64,000 nucleotides of DNA, taken from NCBI GenBank assembly GCA_026770575.1, contig MU657181.1, positions 203,888 to 267,887 on the forward strand, given 5' to 3'. A program made the position numbers and the translations under genes. The notes beneath the pieces are model-generated. The model did no database searches. It was not told the origin of the DNA and saw only the letters and a list, made by a program, of their open reading frames with translations. Of the stretch, positions 21,345-32,900 are shown in pieces. Source of the DNA: Pelagophyceae sp. CCMP2097 (lineage: Eukaryota; Sar; Pelagophyceae). Each line of letters opens with the position of its first letter. Position 1 is the first letter of the stretch.

Positions 21345-22873
21345 ATGGGCAACGCGCCGCACCGGCCTTCCGAGGCGCGGGCCGAGGAGCTGCGCGCTTC
21401 GCTGGAAGCGGACTGCGCCGCCGCCGCCGCCGCTATCTCGGCGGCGGACGTGCTCCTCGTCTGCACCGGCGCCGGCTTCAGCGCGGACAGCGGCCTCGCC
21501 GTCTACCGCGACATTGCAAAGGTCGAGGCCTACGCGGCGCGGAAGCTGGCGTACCACGACATTTGCGTACCCCGGTGGCTCGGAGACGAACCCGACCTCT
21601 TCTGGGGTTTCTGGGGCCGATGCTTCAACGACTACCGAGAGACGGCGCCGCACGCTGGCTACGACGTGATTCGCAAATGGCGAGATGACAGGTTTAGCGA
21701 AACAGACGTCGCGCGGCGCATTCGCCAAGCCCTCCTCGCAGAGCGCGCCGACGACGTCGACGAAAGTCCACGCCACGAGCGCGTCGTCGAGCCCTACCAC
21801 GTCCTAGAGGACGACGCCGCCGGCGCGTCAGTCTCCTCCCTCTGCAGCTCTCTGTGTCGACGAGCCCTGTGGTGATGTTTGCCTGTAGCTTTTTCGTCTT
21901 CACGTCAAACGTCGACGCGCACTCCTTCGACGTCTTCGCCGCCCACGAGGTCCGCGAGTGCCACGGCAACACGGAGCTGTACCAGTGCGCCGAGCCCTGC
22001 TCCAGGCGGCTCTGGCGCGCGCCGCTGGGATTTAAGTTCGAAGTCGATCCGACGACGATCCTCGCCCCAGACGTCGACGCGTACGTAAGCCCCGCGGCCG
22101 TAGACCGCAGTGCATCCGCGCGCCCTAGGCTACCCCCGACCGAGGCGAACGACGGCGACCGAGCGGCGGCCAACGGCGACGCCGACGACGGCTCCGCGCG
22201 CATCGGCCGGACTTATGGCGCGGCGCGGCATGCCAAAACGTTGCTCAAGCACATGCCCGCGCCGACGGACTCCACCGCCGAAATTGCCGCCAGGCATGTG
22301 GCCTCGCTGACGTTGCTGCAGGACCCCGACGTCCGCTCTAGGAGCTTTTCGCGGAACCACCCAAAGTGCGACGCATGCGGCGGTGCGGCGCGGCCGGCGA
22401 TTCTAATGTTCGGCGACTCGCAGTGGGTCGACTCGGCGGCGCAGGACGGGCGCTACAAGGCTTGGCAGCGCGCGGTCCGCGCCGAGGCGCGCGAGTTTTC
22501 GGAGCGGGCGCTGCGGCTTGCTATTTTGGAGGTGGGCGCCGGCGACAACGTCACGACGGTGCGCGTCGAGTCGGAAAACGTGTTTCGACGCGCGGAAAAC
22601 GTCGAGACGACGGTCATCCGCGTCAACCCCGAGCTGCCTTTAAACGACGCCGACGTGGACAAGCTCGCCGCCGGCGGCGTGGTGGTGCTGCCCGTGCTTT
22701 CGCGCGGCCTCGCCGCGGTCCACATGATCGACGCCGCCGTCGACCGAATCCGCCGCGGCGACGGCGCCACCCCGCCCCCGCCGCCGCCGCTAGAGCCGCC
22801 GGCGGCGGACGAGGCAGGGCCGCCAGAGGCACTTCCGGCGGACGAGGCCGTGCCGGCCGCGGCGGCCGGATAG
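21345..22873 (+). CDS. Sirtuin-type NAD-dependent deacylase
   Basis: Two exons, 21345-21691 and 21889-22873, give 443 residues. NAD-binding motif: VLLVCTGAGFSADSGLAVYR. Substrate/NAD motif: VFTSNVDAHSFD. Catalytic His: VRECHGNTELYQC. Zinc-site cysteines: CAEPC and, far downstream, KCDACGG; then AILMFGD and the C-terminal Rossmann part, LAILEVGAGDNVTTVRVE. The first Cys pair is spaced as CxxxC and the two pairs are about 120 residues apart. The inter-pair insert is hydrophilic (GDADDGSARIG) and starts with a GTAAGC that could be a donor, so part of it may be intron. A Pro/Ala/Glu-rich tail ends the protein. Sirtuins deacylate lysines on histones or metabolic enzymes; the class here cannot be decided. 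Confidence 0.85.
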
Positions 22874-23195
22874 ACGGATGGACGGCCCTATTAAGGGCGT
22901 GACGGTTCAACGGTCTGACCCTTTCGGGCTCGCCCCACCCAGGGTGGATCTGAAGCACGCAAGGGTATCCCTCTGAAAGGCCGTCGCGAAGCACCGCCCG
23001 TCATAGAATTCCAGAAAAGGGGCCTGATGAAGGACCCTTCTCGAGAGAGATCTCTCTGCCAATTTTGGCGATATTCACTTTAACCGAGACTCTTGTCCGA
23101 GTCGAAGTCAAACAAACACAGTCGGCGCGGTGGGTAGGTCAAGCGCTAGGAGCAGAGAAACGGGAGAGCGCGATACCCTGAACAAAACCTGAGCC
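22874..23195. other. Intergenic gap holding one dispersed repeat copy
   Basis: The first half carries copy A of the dispersed element (22917-22970, see its own entry). The rest includes an AT-rich stretch at about 23040-23110 upstream of the next start. No coding region is seen. Confidence 0.4.
22917..22970 (+). repeat. Dispersed element, copy A
   Basis: The core GCCCCACCCAGGGTGGATC is followed by TGAAGCACGCAAGG and preceded by GACCCTTTCGGGCTC. The same block recurs at 34431-34485 (inverted) and 48055-48110. CACCCAGGGTG is an interrupted palindrome. No coding function is seen. Confidence 0.6.
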
Positions 23196-23885
23196 ATGCT
23201 GCGCCGCGCCGTGGCGCGCCTCGGCACGGCGGCGTCTGGTCTGGCGGGCTCCGGCCTGGCGGCGCAGAGCGACGGTTCGACGGCACGGAAAGCGCGGAGC
23301 GACGGCTTGGCGGCGCGGAAAGACGGCCAGGCAACGAAGACCCCGGACGACACGCCGGACGACGCGTACAGCCGCGCGTACCCGCGCCTCGGCTACGGCA
23401 GCGACGTCTACCTTACAGACCCGCAGACGTCTGATCTGCAGCCGCTGGTCCGCGCCTGGGAGTCTGGCGGCGACGTCTGGCCCTGGGTCTGGACGTGGCG
23501 AAATCCGTGCGGCCCGCACCACGTCTTCGTCGGCACCAACGCCCGCGTCGACGCCGCCATAAACGAACTCGCAAAGGACGTGCGAAACAACATCGTCGTC
23601 GTCGTCGGATCGCCCGAGGATATATCAGACGAAGCGTACTACTACGAGCGCCGCTGCGCCATCGTCCACTCCACAGTAAAGCTCTTCGACGCCGGCGCCA
23701 AGATTTTGATGCTCGCAGACGAGCGCATCATCTGCTTCGACGAGTGCACGCTCGTCCAGCCGCCCGCGCCCGGCTCGCCCGGAGACGCCCCGCAGGGCTC
23801 CCGCGGCGACGGGCCCGCAGCCGGCGGCGACGCGCCCGGCGGGCAAGGGGACCACGCAGACATGGACCGGAGTAGTAAGACATAA
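23196..23885 (+). CDS. Unrecognised protein with possible organelle leader
   Basis: Single exon, 229 residues from ATG 23196. Residues 1-30 are Arg/Ala/Ser-rich without acids before about 26 (MLRRAVARLGTAASGLAGSG), a mitochondrial-type leader. It is followed by three degenerate repeats around DGSTARKARSDGLAARKDGQ. The central part is compact and conserved-looking: YGSDVYLTDPQTSDLQPLV, WVWTWRNPCGPHHVFVGTN, NNIVVVVGSPEDISDEAYYY, IVHSTVKLFDAGAKILMLAD. The C-terminal 55 residues are Gly/Pro-rich. I do not recognise a family. The alternation of strands and helices suggests an alpha/beta fold. The stop lies 5 bp from the stop of the convergent PH-domain gene, so 3' UTRs must overlap. Confidence 0.7.
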   Translation: MLRRAVARLGTAASGLAGSGLAAQSDGSTARKARSDGLAARKDGQATKTPDDTPDDAYSRAYPRLGYGSDVYLTDPQTSDLQPLVRAWESGGDVWPWVWTWRNPCGPHHVFVGTNARVDAAINELAKDVRNNIVVVVGSPEDISDEAYYYERRCAIVHSTVKLFDAGAKILMLADERIICFDECTLVQPPAPGSPGDAPQGSRGDGPAAGGDAPGGQGDHADMDRSSKT

Positions 23886-23890
23886 CACAC

Positions 23891-26800
23891 CTATCCCGGC
23901 TGCGGCTGCGTGTACTGTTTGTGCGTGCAGTCCGAGGGCGCGCGTTCGTTCGTCGGGATGCGCGGTGCTGCACGCCGGAGTCTGCGGACCCACTTGCGGA
24001 AGAGCGCGGCCTGGCCCTGGAGGCCGACGTCCGGCCCGCGGAAGATGAGTCTCGGCCCGCCGGCGAAAGCGAGCGAGAGGACGTCGCCGTCGTCGAAATC
24101 TCGGGCAATGTCCACAGTGTCGACGTGATCCATGGCCACCGAATGCGCCGGCTCGACGTCGCCGCGCCGGTTGAAAACTAAAAACGTGCCAAAGGCGAGG
24201 ACGCACCAGCGCGCCGTCCAGTAGTGCACGAGGCCCCGCGCCGCTCTTTGCTCGAGGTACGAGCACACTGACTCAGTCCATGGCGACGCCCAGACGCGGC
24301 ACCAGACCAGGCCCGCGGCGCCGGCGCCGGCGTCCAGGTGTAAGAGGCTGCCGTCCATCGCGACGACGGGCAGCCGCGGCGGGCCGAGCGCCAAAGCGCA
24401 CTCGCCCACGAGCACGCATCGCTCCGGGGATGCGCCCTCACGCAAGCCGGGGGCCGCGCCCTCGACAGGCGCCGCGCCCTCGCGCGCGTTCGCTCGGAGC
24501 GACGTGCGCCGCGGCGGCTGCTGCGCGCGCTGCTTGGCCGCGCGCCGCGCGAGCGTATCGACGGCGCCGAGGCTGGCGAGCGGCACGGCTGCCTGGCCGA
24601 GGCACGCCGCGGGCCTGCTGGAGACGCTCGCCCGTGCGTCGCCTGGCCGCGCGTCGGGCCGCGCGCCGGTGTCGCTGCTCAGCGTCAGGTAGAGGTGCGA
24701 AGTCGAGTCGACGCCGTGGATCGTAAACGTCTCTCCAAAGGCGGACTCCGCCTCGCGCGGCGCCGCGCGCGTGGAGGCGAAGAAGACGGGATGCCGCGGC
24801 GGCACGAGCACGTACTTGTCGAAGTCGCGCCACCGCACCGAAGGCGGCAGCGCCGGGCCTACGGGGCTAAGAGGCCGCCGCGCAGGGCTCCGCGGCTGCC
24901 GCGCCTCTGATTCGGCGGTGGCCGACATGCCAGCGACCGACATGACGGAGCGGCCCAGCGAAAACAAGTCGTCGGAGGATGCCGACGAGGTCGCGCCCTC
25001 TGGGCTGCGCCCGCGGTTCTGCCGCCGTTTGACGGTTGCATCGCCGGCGACGAACGCGAGGCGCGCCTTGACGTTTGCGAGGCGCTGTTTTTCAAAGAAT
25101 GCGTAGGCGCGGTCGACGGCGTCGAGTGTGACCTTTGAGGGCCCCATGCCCAGGACGGCAAAGGAGCCGCCGTCGCCGAGGCGCGCGCAGACGTAGCAGA
25201 GTGCGCCCGGCTGCTGCGGGGGCCCCGCCCCGTCCGACGGCGCGCGGAGCGCCGCGCGCGAAGGGCGCAGGCCGCACGCGCGGACGACGTCGACGCGGAC
25301 GCAGCGCGTCTCGTCGCGGAATGCCGTCACGTCGGCGTGCGTCGCGCGCAGCCGCGCGCCGCGGGCCAGGCCCTGCGCGACGGTCGCGGCAGCTTGCCGG
25401 TCCGCCGCCGTCGCCAGCTGCGCGCGCTCGGCCGTCCTCCGCACCGAGCGCCGCCGCAGCACCTCGCGCCGCGCCCGCATCATGTAGACGTTGCGTCGCA
25501 GCGCACGGTAGATGCGCCAATGCGCAGACTGCCGCGCCGCCGCCGCCATCCGCCGCACCCGTGCCGTCCTCGCTAGCCGCGCCAAAATATCCGCGCACCG
25601 CGCCTCCAACGCGTGCTGCCACGCGCGCGTCGCGCACCGCAGCCGCCGCCCGTAAAGCCGCGACAGCCAACATCGCGACGCCCGCGCAATTGCGCACCGC
25701 GCCGGCTCTTCGTGCGGACGCCACTCGCGCGCGGCCACGGCCGCCGCGCCGACCACCGCGCCCCCCACCGCGTTGAGGTGCGCGGCCTGGAAGCGACGGA
25801 GCCTGCGTCCCTCTGCCTGGCGCCGCTCGGGCGCGTGGCCACGGAGGACCGTGGCCTCTGCGCGCTCCCGGTGCGCCGCGGCGAGCTCGTCGTGGAGCCA
25901 GCACGCCGACTGCCGCGGCCCAGCGCGCGGCGGTGGCTTGGCCTCTAGGGCCGCCTCGAGGGAGAGCTCGGCCGTGAACGCGGCCTGGAGCAGCGTCCCC
26001 ATCGACGTCCGGCGCCTGCCGTCGCGGCGCTGCGCCGCCTTGGCCTCGGCAGCCACCAAATCCGCGTTCGCCAGGCAGACGCAGCGCAGCTCCTAGCGTG
26101 CGCAGGGTCCGCGCGCGCTCCGGGACGCCCGACGAGGACGGACCTCTGCGACGGCAGACGTGGACCGCGCGGCGCGCGCTGAGGCCGCAATACCAACCAG
26201 CGCGCGCTCGACGGCCCGGAGCCGGCCGGCGCCGTGATCGCCGCAGCGCCGCGCGGCGCAGTGCGTCACGCGCTGCAGCGCCGCGGCGACGTTGGCGTCG
26301 CCGCCGAAGAGCCGCAGCGCTCTCAAAGACACCCTGCACGAACCCAGCAGCACGGCCACGCTCCCGCGCAGCCTAACGACGCCGGGTTTGCAGAGGGGAC
26401 GCGCCCTCGCGCGGGAGGCGGCGCACCCCGCGCGGCGGAGCTCGCGGAGGAGGGTGACGAGCTTGTCAGGTCGTACAAAGGCCTTGCGGTCGCCAACGCC
26501 GCCGAGCGCGAGCCAGGCGCGGCCGGAGACGCCGCAGACATCGCGCGCGACGCGCCGCTCGCGGAGGCTCAGCTTCACGCCCAAGTGCCGCGCCAGCACG
26601 TCGTCGAAGACCCCGGCGGGCATGAGCTGCTGCGTGCAGGCTGTGCAGGCGTCGCCTGCAGCGCACGGCGCGCCCGCTACGAGGCTCTCGAGGCCTGCGT
26701 CGAACTGCAGCGCGGCGGCGAGGAGCTTGACCATGGCGCGCGGGAAGGCTCGGAACTCGTCGTCGTCGCAGTCGTCGGAGGCCTCTGTTACGGACGCCGT

Positions 26801-27513
26801 GAGGGACTCCGCGCTGCCGCGGTGAGGCACTCCCCGAGCGTAAACTCCGGTCCGCGCCGGCTCGCTCGGCGACCGCAGCAGCGCCGAGGTTCCGCGCCCC
26901 GCGCCGGGCTGGCTCTGCGCGGCGCCGTCGCCCGGCCGCGCGCCCTGGCGGTGGCGCCGCGTGCGCCGGAGCGCGTGGACGAAGACGCCCAGGAGCTCAG
27001 CGTCGACGCGGCGGTCGTCGCCCGCGGCGCCGGCGACCGCTCCGACCGCGCAGTCGGCGCCCGCGGACGAGGCGGGCCGCGTCTCGCCCGAGGACGCGTC
27101 GCCGGGGAGCGCGCCGCGAGCGCAGTAATCGGGCAGCAGGTCGACGACGGCGCCGACGGCGGCGGCGTGCAAGTCCACGCTGTACTCGCGGCGCACCCAG
27201 GCGCGCACGTTCGCCGGCGCGAGCGCGCCGCGCGCGGCCGGCGCCGCCGCGCGCGCCGGCGCCGCCGCGAGCTTGGCCACGGCGCACCTGCGCCACCCGC
27301 CGTCAGGGCCACCCACCGCCACGCTTCTTAACCCGCGACGCACCGCAGGTCCGCGGCCGTGTGGGCGTGGTCGATGAGCAGCAGCCGCACGCCGAGGCGC
27401 GCGCAGGCGAGGCGCTGGGCCGCCTCCGCGTCGACGATTGCGTCGACCAGAGCCCCCCGCTGTTTGCCTTTGCCGCGCGGAATTGGCCTCGGCGCGCACG
27501 CCGGCGACGCCAT
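23891..27513 (-). CDS. Large protein with C2-like segment and C-terminal PH domain
   Basis: Three exons, 27513-27344, 27287-26144 and 26092-23891, join in phase to 1171 residues. The N-terminal third is helical with Cys-rich spots (GDACTACTQQLMPAG) and belongs to no family I recognise. A long Arg/Ala-rich helical region follows (RRFQAAHLNAVGGAVVGAAA onward). Then a C2-like strand pattern appears, CVRVDVVRACGLRPS, plus Ser/Pro linkers. The end is a PH domain: HYWTARWCVLAFGTFLVFNR, then VDIARDFDDGDVLSLAFAG, closing with the invariant-type Trp in FRKWVRRLR. PH domains bind phosphoinositides or proteins at membranes, so membrane recruitment is the likely role. The second intron is 51 nt (GTCCGT...CTAG). 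The gene is convergent with 23196-23885. Confidence 0.72.
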
Positions 27514-28039
27514 GGGCCGCGCGGCGCGACCGCGCCGAAACCTGAGAACGTCTGGATAGGAACGTCCGAGACGAGGGAACAACGACTGGCTCTTACTAGC
27601 TAGGGATCCCTATAGGATTAACGACCGCAAGATCGGCTTTTCACTTTTTCACTGGTAACCTACGCCCCACTGTCGCGCGCAAGTGCGCGGAGCAACGCCG
27701 GCGGCCCGCGGCCGGTCGCCGAGGAGGACCCACGGAGCTGTCCGTCGTCGCAGCCTTCGCAGTCACGGTAGGAGCGCAGTAGGGTCATGGACAGAGGGTT
27801 TTCATTCTATCCAAGGAGGTCGAGGGGATACGCAGACCTCTGCAGAGCAGTCCCTGCAGGATGGAGCATACACCACGATCGCAACGACTAATAAGATTAT
27901 ATCAAGTCTAAAAAGGCGATTCTGGGATTTAGTCCTGGCCGGTTGACGACCTATCGGACGTAAGAGGCGCGTCCGCGGGTTGGACGGGCGCCGGGCACCG
28001 AGGTTTCCGGTTTCGTCCCGGCGGCCCGCCTGCCGCGGC
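27514..28039. other. Divergent 5' region of the PH-domain and exostosin genes
   Basis: About 525 bp upstream of both genes. 27590-27650 and 27880-27940 are AT-rich (for example TAATAAGATTATATCAAGTC) inside GC-rich surroundings and are the likely promoters. No open frame here looks coding. Confidence 0.4.
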
Positions 28040-29698
28040 ATGGCGCGCCTGTGGCCGTGGTGGCTGCTGGTGCCGCTGATTGCGGCGCCGGACTGTTCGT
28101 CTCGCAAGTGCGCCTTTGTCAACTCGACTCGGCGGGCGGCGTGCGGCCCGGCGCCGCCGCAAACGGACTGCCCAAAGGTCTTCATCTACGCGGACCTCGG
28201 GGCGGCGTTGTACGACGCGGACTGGCGGCCTTCGGCAGAGTTTAGCTGCGACGCGCCCGTGCGCCCAGGTTCCAACATCGTCAACCGCATCTTCGGCACG
28301 CTGGGCGTGGAGAAGCGGCCGAACTGCGCGGTCGTGCCCTCGGCGGAGTGGGGCACGTACTACGCCTCGCAGCAGTGGCGCGGCGCTGAAATGCTTTTAT
28401 ACAGAGCCGCCACGAGCCTCCGCTGCCCGAGGACGTTCGACCCCGCCGAGGCCGACCTCTTCCTCGTGCCCGTGCTGCCTGCCTCCAAGTCCTCGGCCGA
28501 ATGGACGCGCCTCTGCGGCGACCGGCGCGCGAGCGAGTCTGCGCTCGTGGCGCGGCTGCCGCACCTGAATAACAAAACGGCGCACAGACACCTTTTAGTC
28601 TTCGGCAAGGGCCTAGCCAACGCCAAGCCCTGCGGCTGGTTCATCCAGCCGAAGACGCTCCTGAAGAGGGCCCAAAGGTTTGCCTACTCTGCAAAGGTGC
28701 TGCTCCCAAAGTCGGACTACGACGCGCGCCGCACCAAGCCGCGCTACGGGCCTGTGCTGCTGCCCTACGTCCCGAAGGGCGCTGTGTACTGGTCGGCGCA
28801 CCTCGACCGCGCGCCCGAGCTGCGCGAAGACTTGCATTTGGCTCCGAATTTGGTCTCGATACCGTACCCGTCCTCGATTCACGCTTCTCGGGACACCGAC
28901 GCCTCGCAAGCGCCGTGGCGCGCAAGGCCGGCTTCAAAAAGACGCATTTTGATGTCCTTCCAGGGCCGCCTGGCCAAGGAGGAGCAGGCGCACGAGGGCG
29001 CGGATGGGGCGTGGTTGCAGGACAAGCACTACGGCGCGGCTGTTCGGGCGAAAATCGACGACCTCTGCGGCGCTTTGCCAGATAACGTCTGCCTCGTCGA
29101 CAACTTGTACTTCCGCCAGGCCGGGGATCACACGGTCGTCGTCGACAAGGCGGCGTGTTTTCGAAATCTGCAGCGGCGCGACTTTCACCCAGAGTCCTTG
29201 GAGGTCGTCAAGGGACAGTCCACCTTTTGCCTCGAGCCCCTGGGCGACTCGCCCTACCGCAAGTCCATCTGGGACTCGCTCTCCTTGGGCTGCATACCGG
29301 TGGTCTTCTCGCTCTACTCTGAAGTCACCGCGCCGTGGCACTGGGGGTCGTGGCGCAACCTCTCGCGCGTCTACATTCCAGAGGCCGACCTGCTGGACGA
29401 AAAGTTCGACCTCGTCTCACACCTCCGCGCCATCCCCGACGACATGATCCTCGCCATGCAGCGCAACATCGCCGCCAACATCAACCGTATCATGTGAGTT
29501 GCGACGCTTGTTGTGCGTTCACGAGCCCGGCCCCGCATCCTGTCGCTTCCTAGGTTCGCCGTCGATGACTTGCCCTTTGACGCCTACGAGGTCCTCGTCC
29601 GCCGCGCCGCCCTCGAGGCGACGGCGTTTGAGCGCAGGGGCGTCCCCGACCTCGGCGAAGAAGACACGGGCCAATGGCTCGACGTCGGCATCAGCTGA
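28040..29698 (+). CDS. Exostosin-like glycosyltransferase (GT47)
   Basis: Two exons, 28040-29493 and 29554-29698, give 532 residues. An N-terminal hydrophobic leader (LWPWWLLVPLIAAPDC) is a signal peptide or type II anchor. The exostosin pattern follows: KVFIYADLGAALYD, a WRGAEMLLYRAATS helix, TFDPAEADLFLVPVLPAS, HLLVFGKG, and the donor-site block STFCLEPLGDSPYRKSIWD with LGCIPVVFS. GT47 enzymes transfer sugars onto polysaccharides or glycoproteins in the Golgi lumen. N-glycosylation sequons are visible (NSTR, NKTA, NLSR). Intron donor GTGAGT, acceptor CCTAG|G. Which sugar is moved cannot be told; the fucose-activating gene in the same window is suggestive only. Confidence 0.87.
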
Positions 29699-29906
29699 GG
29701 CCCGCCGCGCTTAAGGAGGTGTAATTAAGCTACTCCCGCGAACCCACACCCGAAGGGACTTTGGTGCCACTCTCCTTGCTGCGAGGGCCGGGGCCTCACA
29801 AAGTTCACGAGTCGAACTCGAACAATTTCCGTGATAGCCGAAACCCCCCAAATGGACGGAGACGCAGTCTGGCATTATATGAAATGCCGCCGCCTTCGGA
29901 AAAAGT

Positions 29907-32900
29907 CTACGCGCGCCGTGAGCTCTGCTTCGCTCGGAGGTCAGCCTCGAACTCTGCGCTCTTGCCGGCGGCGCGGTCGAGGACAGCCTGAGGCAGCCTC
30001 GCCAGGCGGGCGACGTTGATGCCAAACGACCTTGGGGAGACGCCCTGCACGAGCGTATACAGAAAGACGATTCTGCCCGCGGGCTGCACGACGCAGTCCA
30101 TGTGGCCGAGCTGAACGCGTTTGTCCGCGGCCCACGACTCGACCAAGTCGTGGTAGTGCGTCGCGAACAGCGTGCGGCACTTGGTTTTCGAGACGAGGTG
30201 GTCCACGACGGCGTGGGCGATGGCGTTGCCGTCGAAGGTCGCCGTGCCGCGGCCCAGCTCGTCGAGGATGACCAGCGATTTCGATGTGGCCGATTTGAGG
30301 ATTGTGGCAGTTTCCAGCATTTCCACGTAGAACGTCGACTGGCCCTCCAAAATCCGGTCGCTGGCGCCCAACCGAGTGAAGATGCGGTCCACGGGCGTGA
30401 GCCTGCAGGAGACGGCGCGCACGAAGCAGCCGCACTGGGCCAACAGCGCGGAGACGCAGACGTGTCTCAGTAAAGTCGACTTGCCGCCCATGTTCGGCCC
30501 GGAGAGGAGGAGCATGTCGGCGGCGGACCCGCCGACGGTGACGTCGTTGCAGATGACGTCACCGCCAAACGCCTCGAGGCACGGGTGCGCGCCGCCTCGG
30601 ATCTCGATGAAAGACTCGGCTCCGTCGACCACTCGCGCGCGGCAGAAGCCCTCGCGCCTCGAGACGTGGGCGAGGGCGAGCAGCGCGTCGAGCGCGGCGA
30701 CGCAGGCCACGGCGGCGGCCCACCGAGCGCGCGAGGCGTCAAACGCGGCGAAGAGCGATCGGAGTTGGTCCAGCTTTGCCCCGCCGACGCGCCGCTCCGC
30801 AGCCTCCAGCTCGCGCAGCAAATCCTGCGCTTCGCAAGCCTCAAAGGACCGAGAGGCTTTGGTCTTCTTCTTCTGCTCCCACTCCTGCGGCACGCTCGCT
30901 CGGCCGAAGAACGACTCTGGCACCTTGACGAGGTAACGGTCGCGACCGCCCATGAATTCCAAGTCGGCGCAGCGGAGGGCCTTCTTCTGCGCCTTGAGCC
31001 AATCATCTAAAGCTTGCCGGCGGTCCGCGACGTCGTTTCGCGCCGCGTCGTAGGCATCGTCCGAGCCCTCTCGCGCCTCCAACTCTCCCGTGCGCTTCGC
31101 CGCCTCGAGGTCAAAGCCCTCGTCGAACGCGCTGAGCTGCGGCCCGAGCTCGGGCAGCGCCGCGCACTTCTTCAAAAGGCTGCATTCGAAGGCGTCTTCC
31201 TCGGCCGCGTCGCGGAACAACGCGTCAATCTTTTGCAGGCCTCGGATGGCGTCGACGAGCTGCTGCACCTTGCGCGCGTTGAACTTGGCCGCCTCGAAGA
31301 GGACCGCGCGCGCGTCCGGGTGCTGCCGCAGAGCGTCGTCGTCCAACTGCGCCGCCCTGCGCGCCGCGCCCAGCGTGTGCAGCTGCTGCAGCAGCCGCTC
31401 CAGGTCGGGCATCCTTTTCAGCTTTTGCCGTAAGGCGTCGGCTTGCGCGCGCCGCTCGACGAGCTCGGCGACGGCGTCGGTCCGCGCCATAATGTCCCTC
31501 GAGTCCAAAAGCGGCTGCGCCAGCCAGGCGCGCAAGAGGCGCGAGCCAAAGGGCGTCACGACGACTTGGTCGAACAGCGACCAGACCGAGCCCTTGCGCT
31601 GGTCCACGGCCGACGACTTTAGGACCTCGAGGTTTTTCAGCGTCGTCGCGTCCAGCGCCAGGCGCGGTGCGCAACGGCGGTCCGGCGCCACGTCGTCGCA
31701 CTCGTCGTCCGAAGCATCCAGCAAACGCAGCGCCGCCGAGAGGCCTAAGCATCGTTGTAAACGCGTGGCGGTCGGTGGAAAGCGCCATGTAAAAAAAAGG
31801 GACGCACCGGCCTCGTCGTAGGGCACAAAGTGGTCGTCTTCGTCCGCCTGGGCCGTCAAAGCGCCGTCCTCGGCGTCTGCAGGGACGTAGGCGTCGAAGC
31901 GCCGCATGCTCAGCAGTTCCACGTCGACGAGGCCGCGTTTCAGCCACCAGACGGCGCCGCCGAGCGCGGCCAGCGCGAGTTGGGCGTCCCCCACGACGGC
32001 GTCGCGCAAGACGCGCGGCCACCGCGCCGCGCGCGCGGCCGCGTCGCCGCCGCCGGCCTTGCTCGCGCGCGGGAACGCACCGCAGGCGTCGAGGTGCTTG
32101 ACCGTCGCGTCCGCGCGCCAGAATTCCGAATCCGGCGCCAGCGACTCGACGCGCGCCGACGTCGCGCGCTCCAGCAAGGCACGCAGCTCGCCGCCGCCGG
32201 CCCCGCGCTCGAGGAGCACCTCGCCGGGCGGGAACGAGGCGAGCATGGTGCGCAGCCGAGTGCGCTGGGCGTCGTCGTCAAACTGCGCCAGCGTAAACGC
32301 GCCCGTCGGCGCGTCGACGACGCAGACGCCGTAGGAAAACCGCTTCGCGCCGCCGTCGGCGGCGCACGCGACTTGCTTGACGGCGACGAGGAGCGTAGCC
32401 CCGCGCACGGGCTCGAACCCGCCGCCCTCCTTGTCCGTGCGCATGTCGAGGACCGTGTACATGCGCGTCCCCGGCGTCGTCAGCGAACACACCTAAAGCG
32501 TCGGCCTCGGCCTCGACGCGAAGGTCGGCTCGGTAGAGCGGACGATCGAGACCTTCTCGTTTGACGGAGGAAGAATTGAAAGAACTGCTGTTGTAGGGAT
32601 AGTTTCGCCGGGTTTGTGTGATTACACACCTCGCGCCGCATGGCCTGGTCGGCCTTGGTCGGCGCCTTGCGCTTTCCCGCCTTGTGGTCCTCCTTGTGCC
32701 TCGCGATTCGGGCCTTGCTGCCCTCGGGCGTCTCCGTCTGCTCGACGCGCGCCACCTTGTAGCCCTTTGCGACGAGGGCCTCGACGTACTTGCCGTACGA
32801 AATCTCCGGAAAGCCGCTGTGCGCCTGCGCCCCCTTCATGTAGACGAGACCCGCCTCGCGCACGGCGGTGTCGGAGTCCGTGTGGTAGAGCTCGTAGAAC

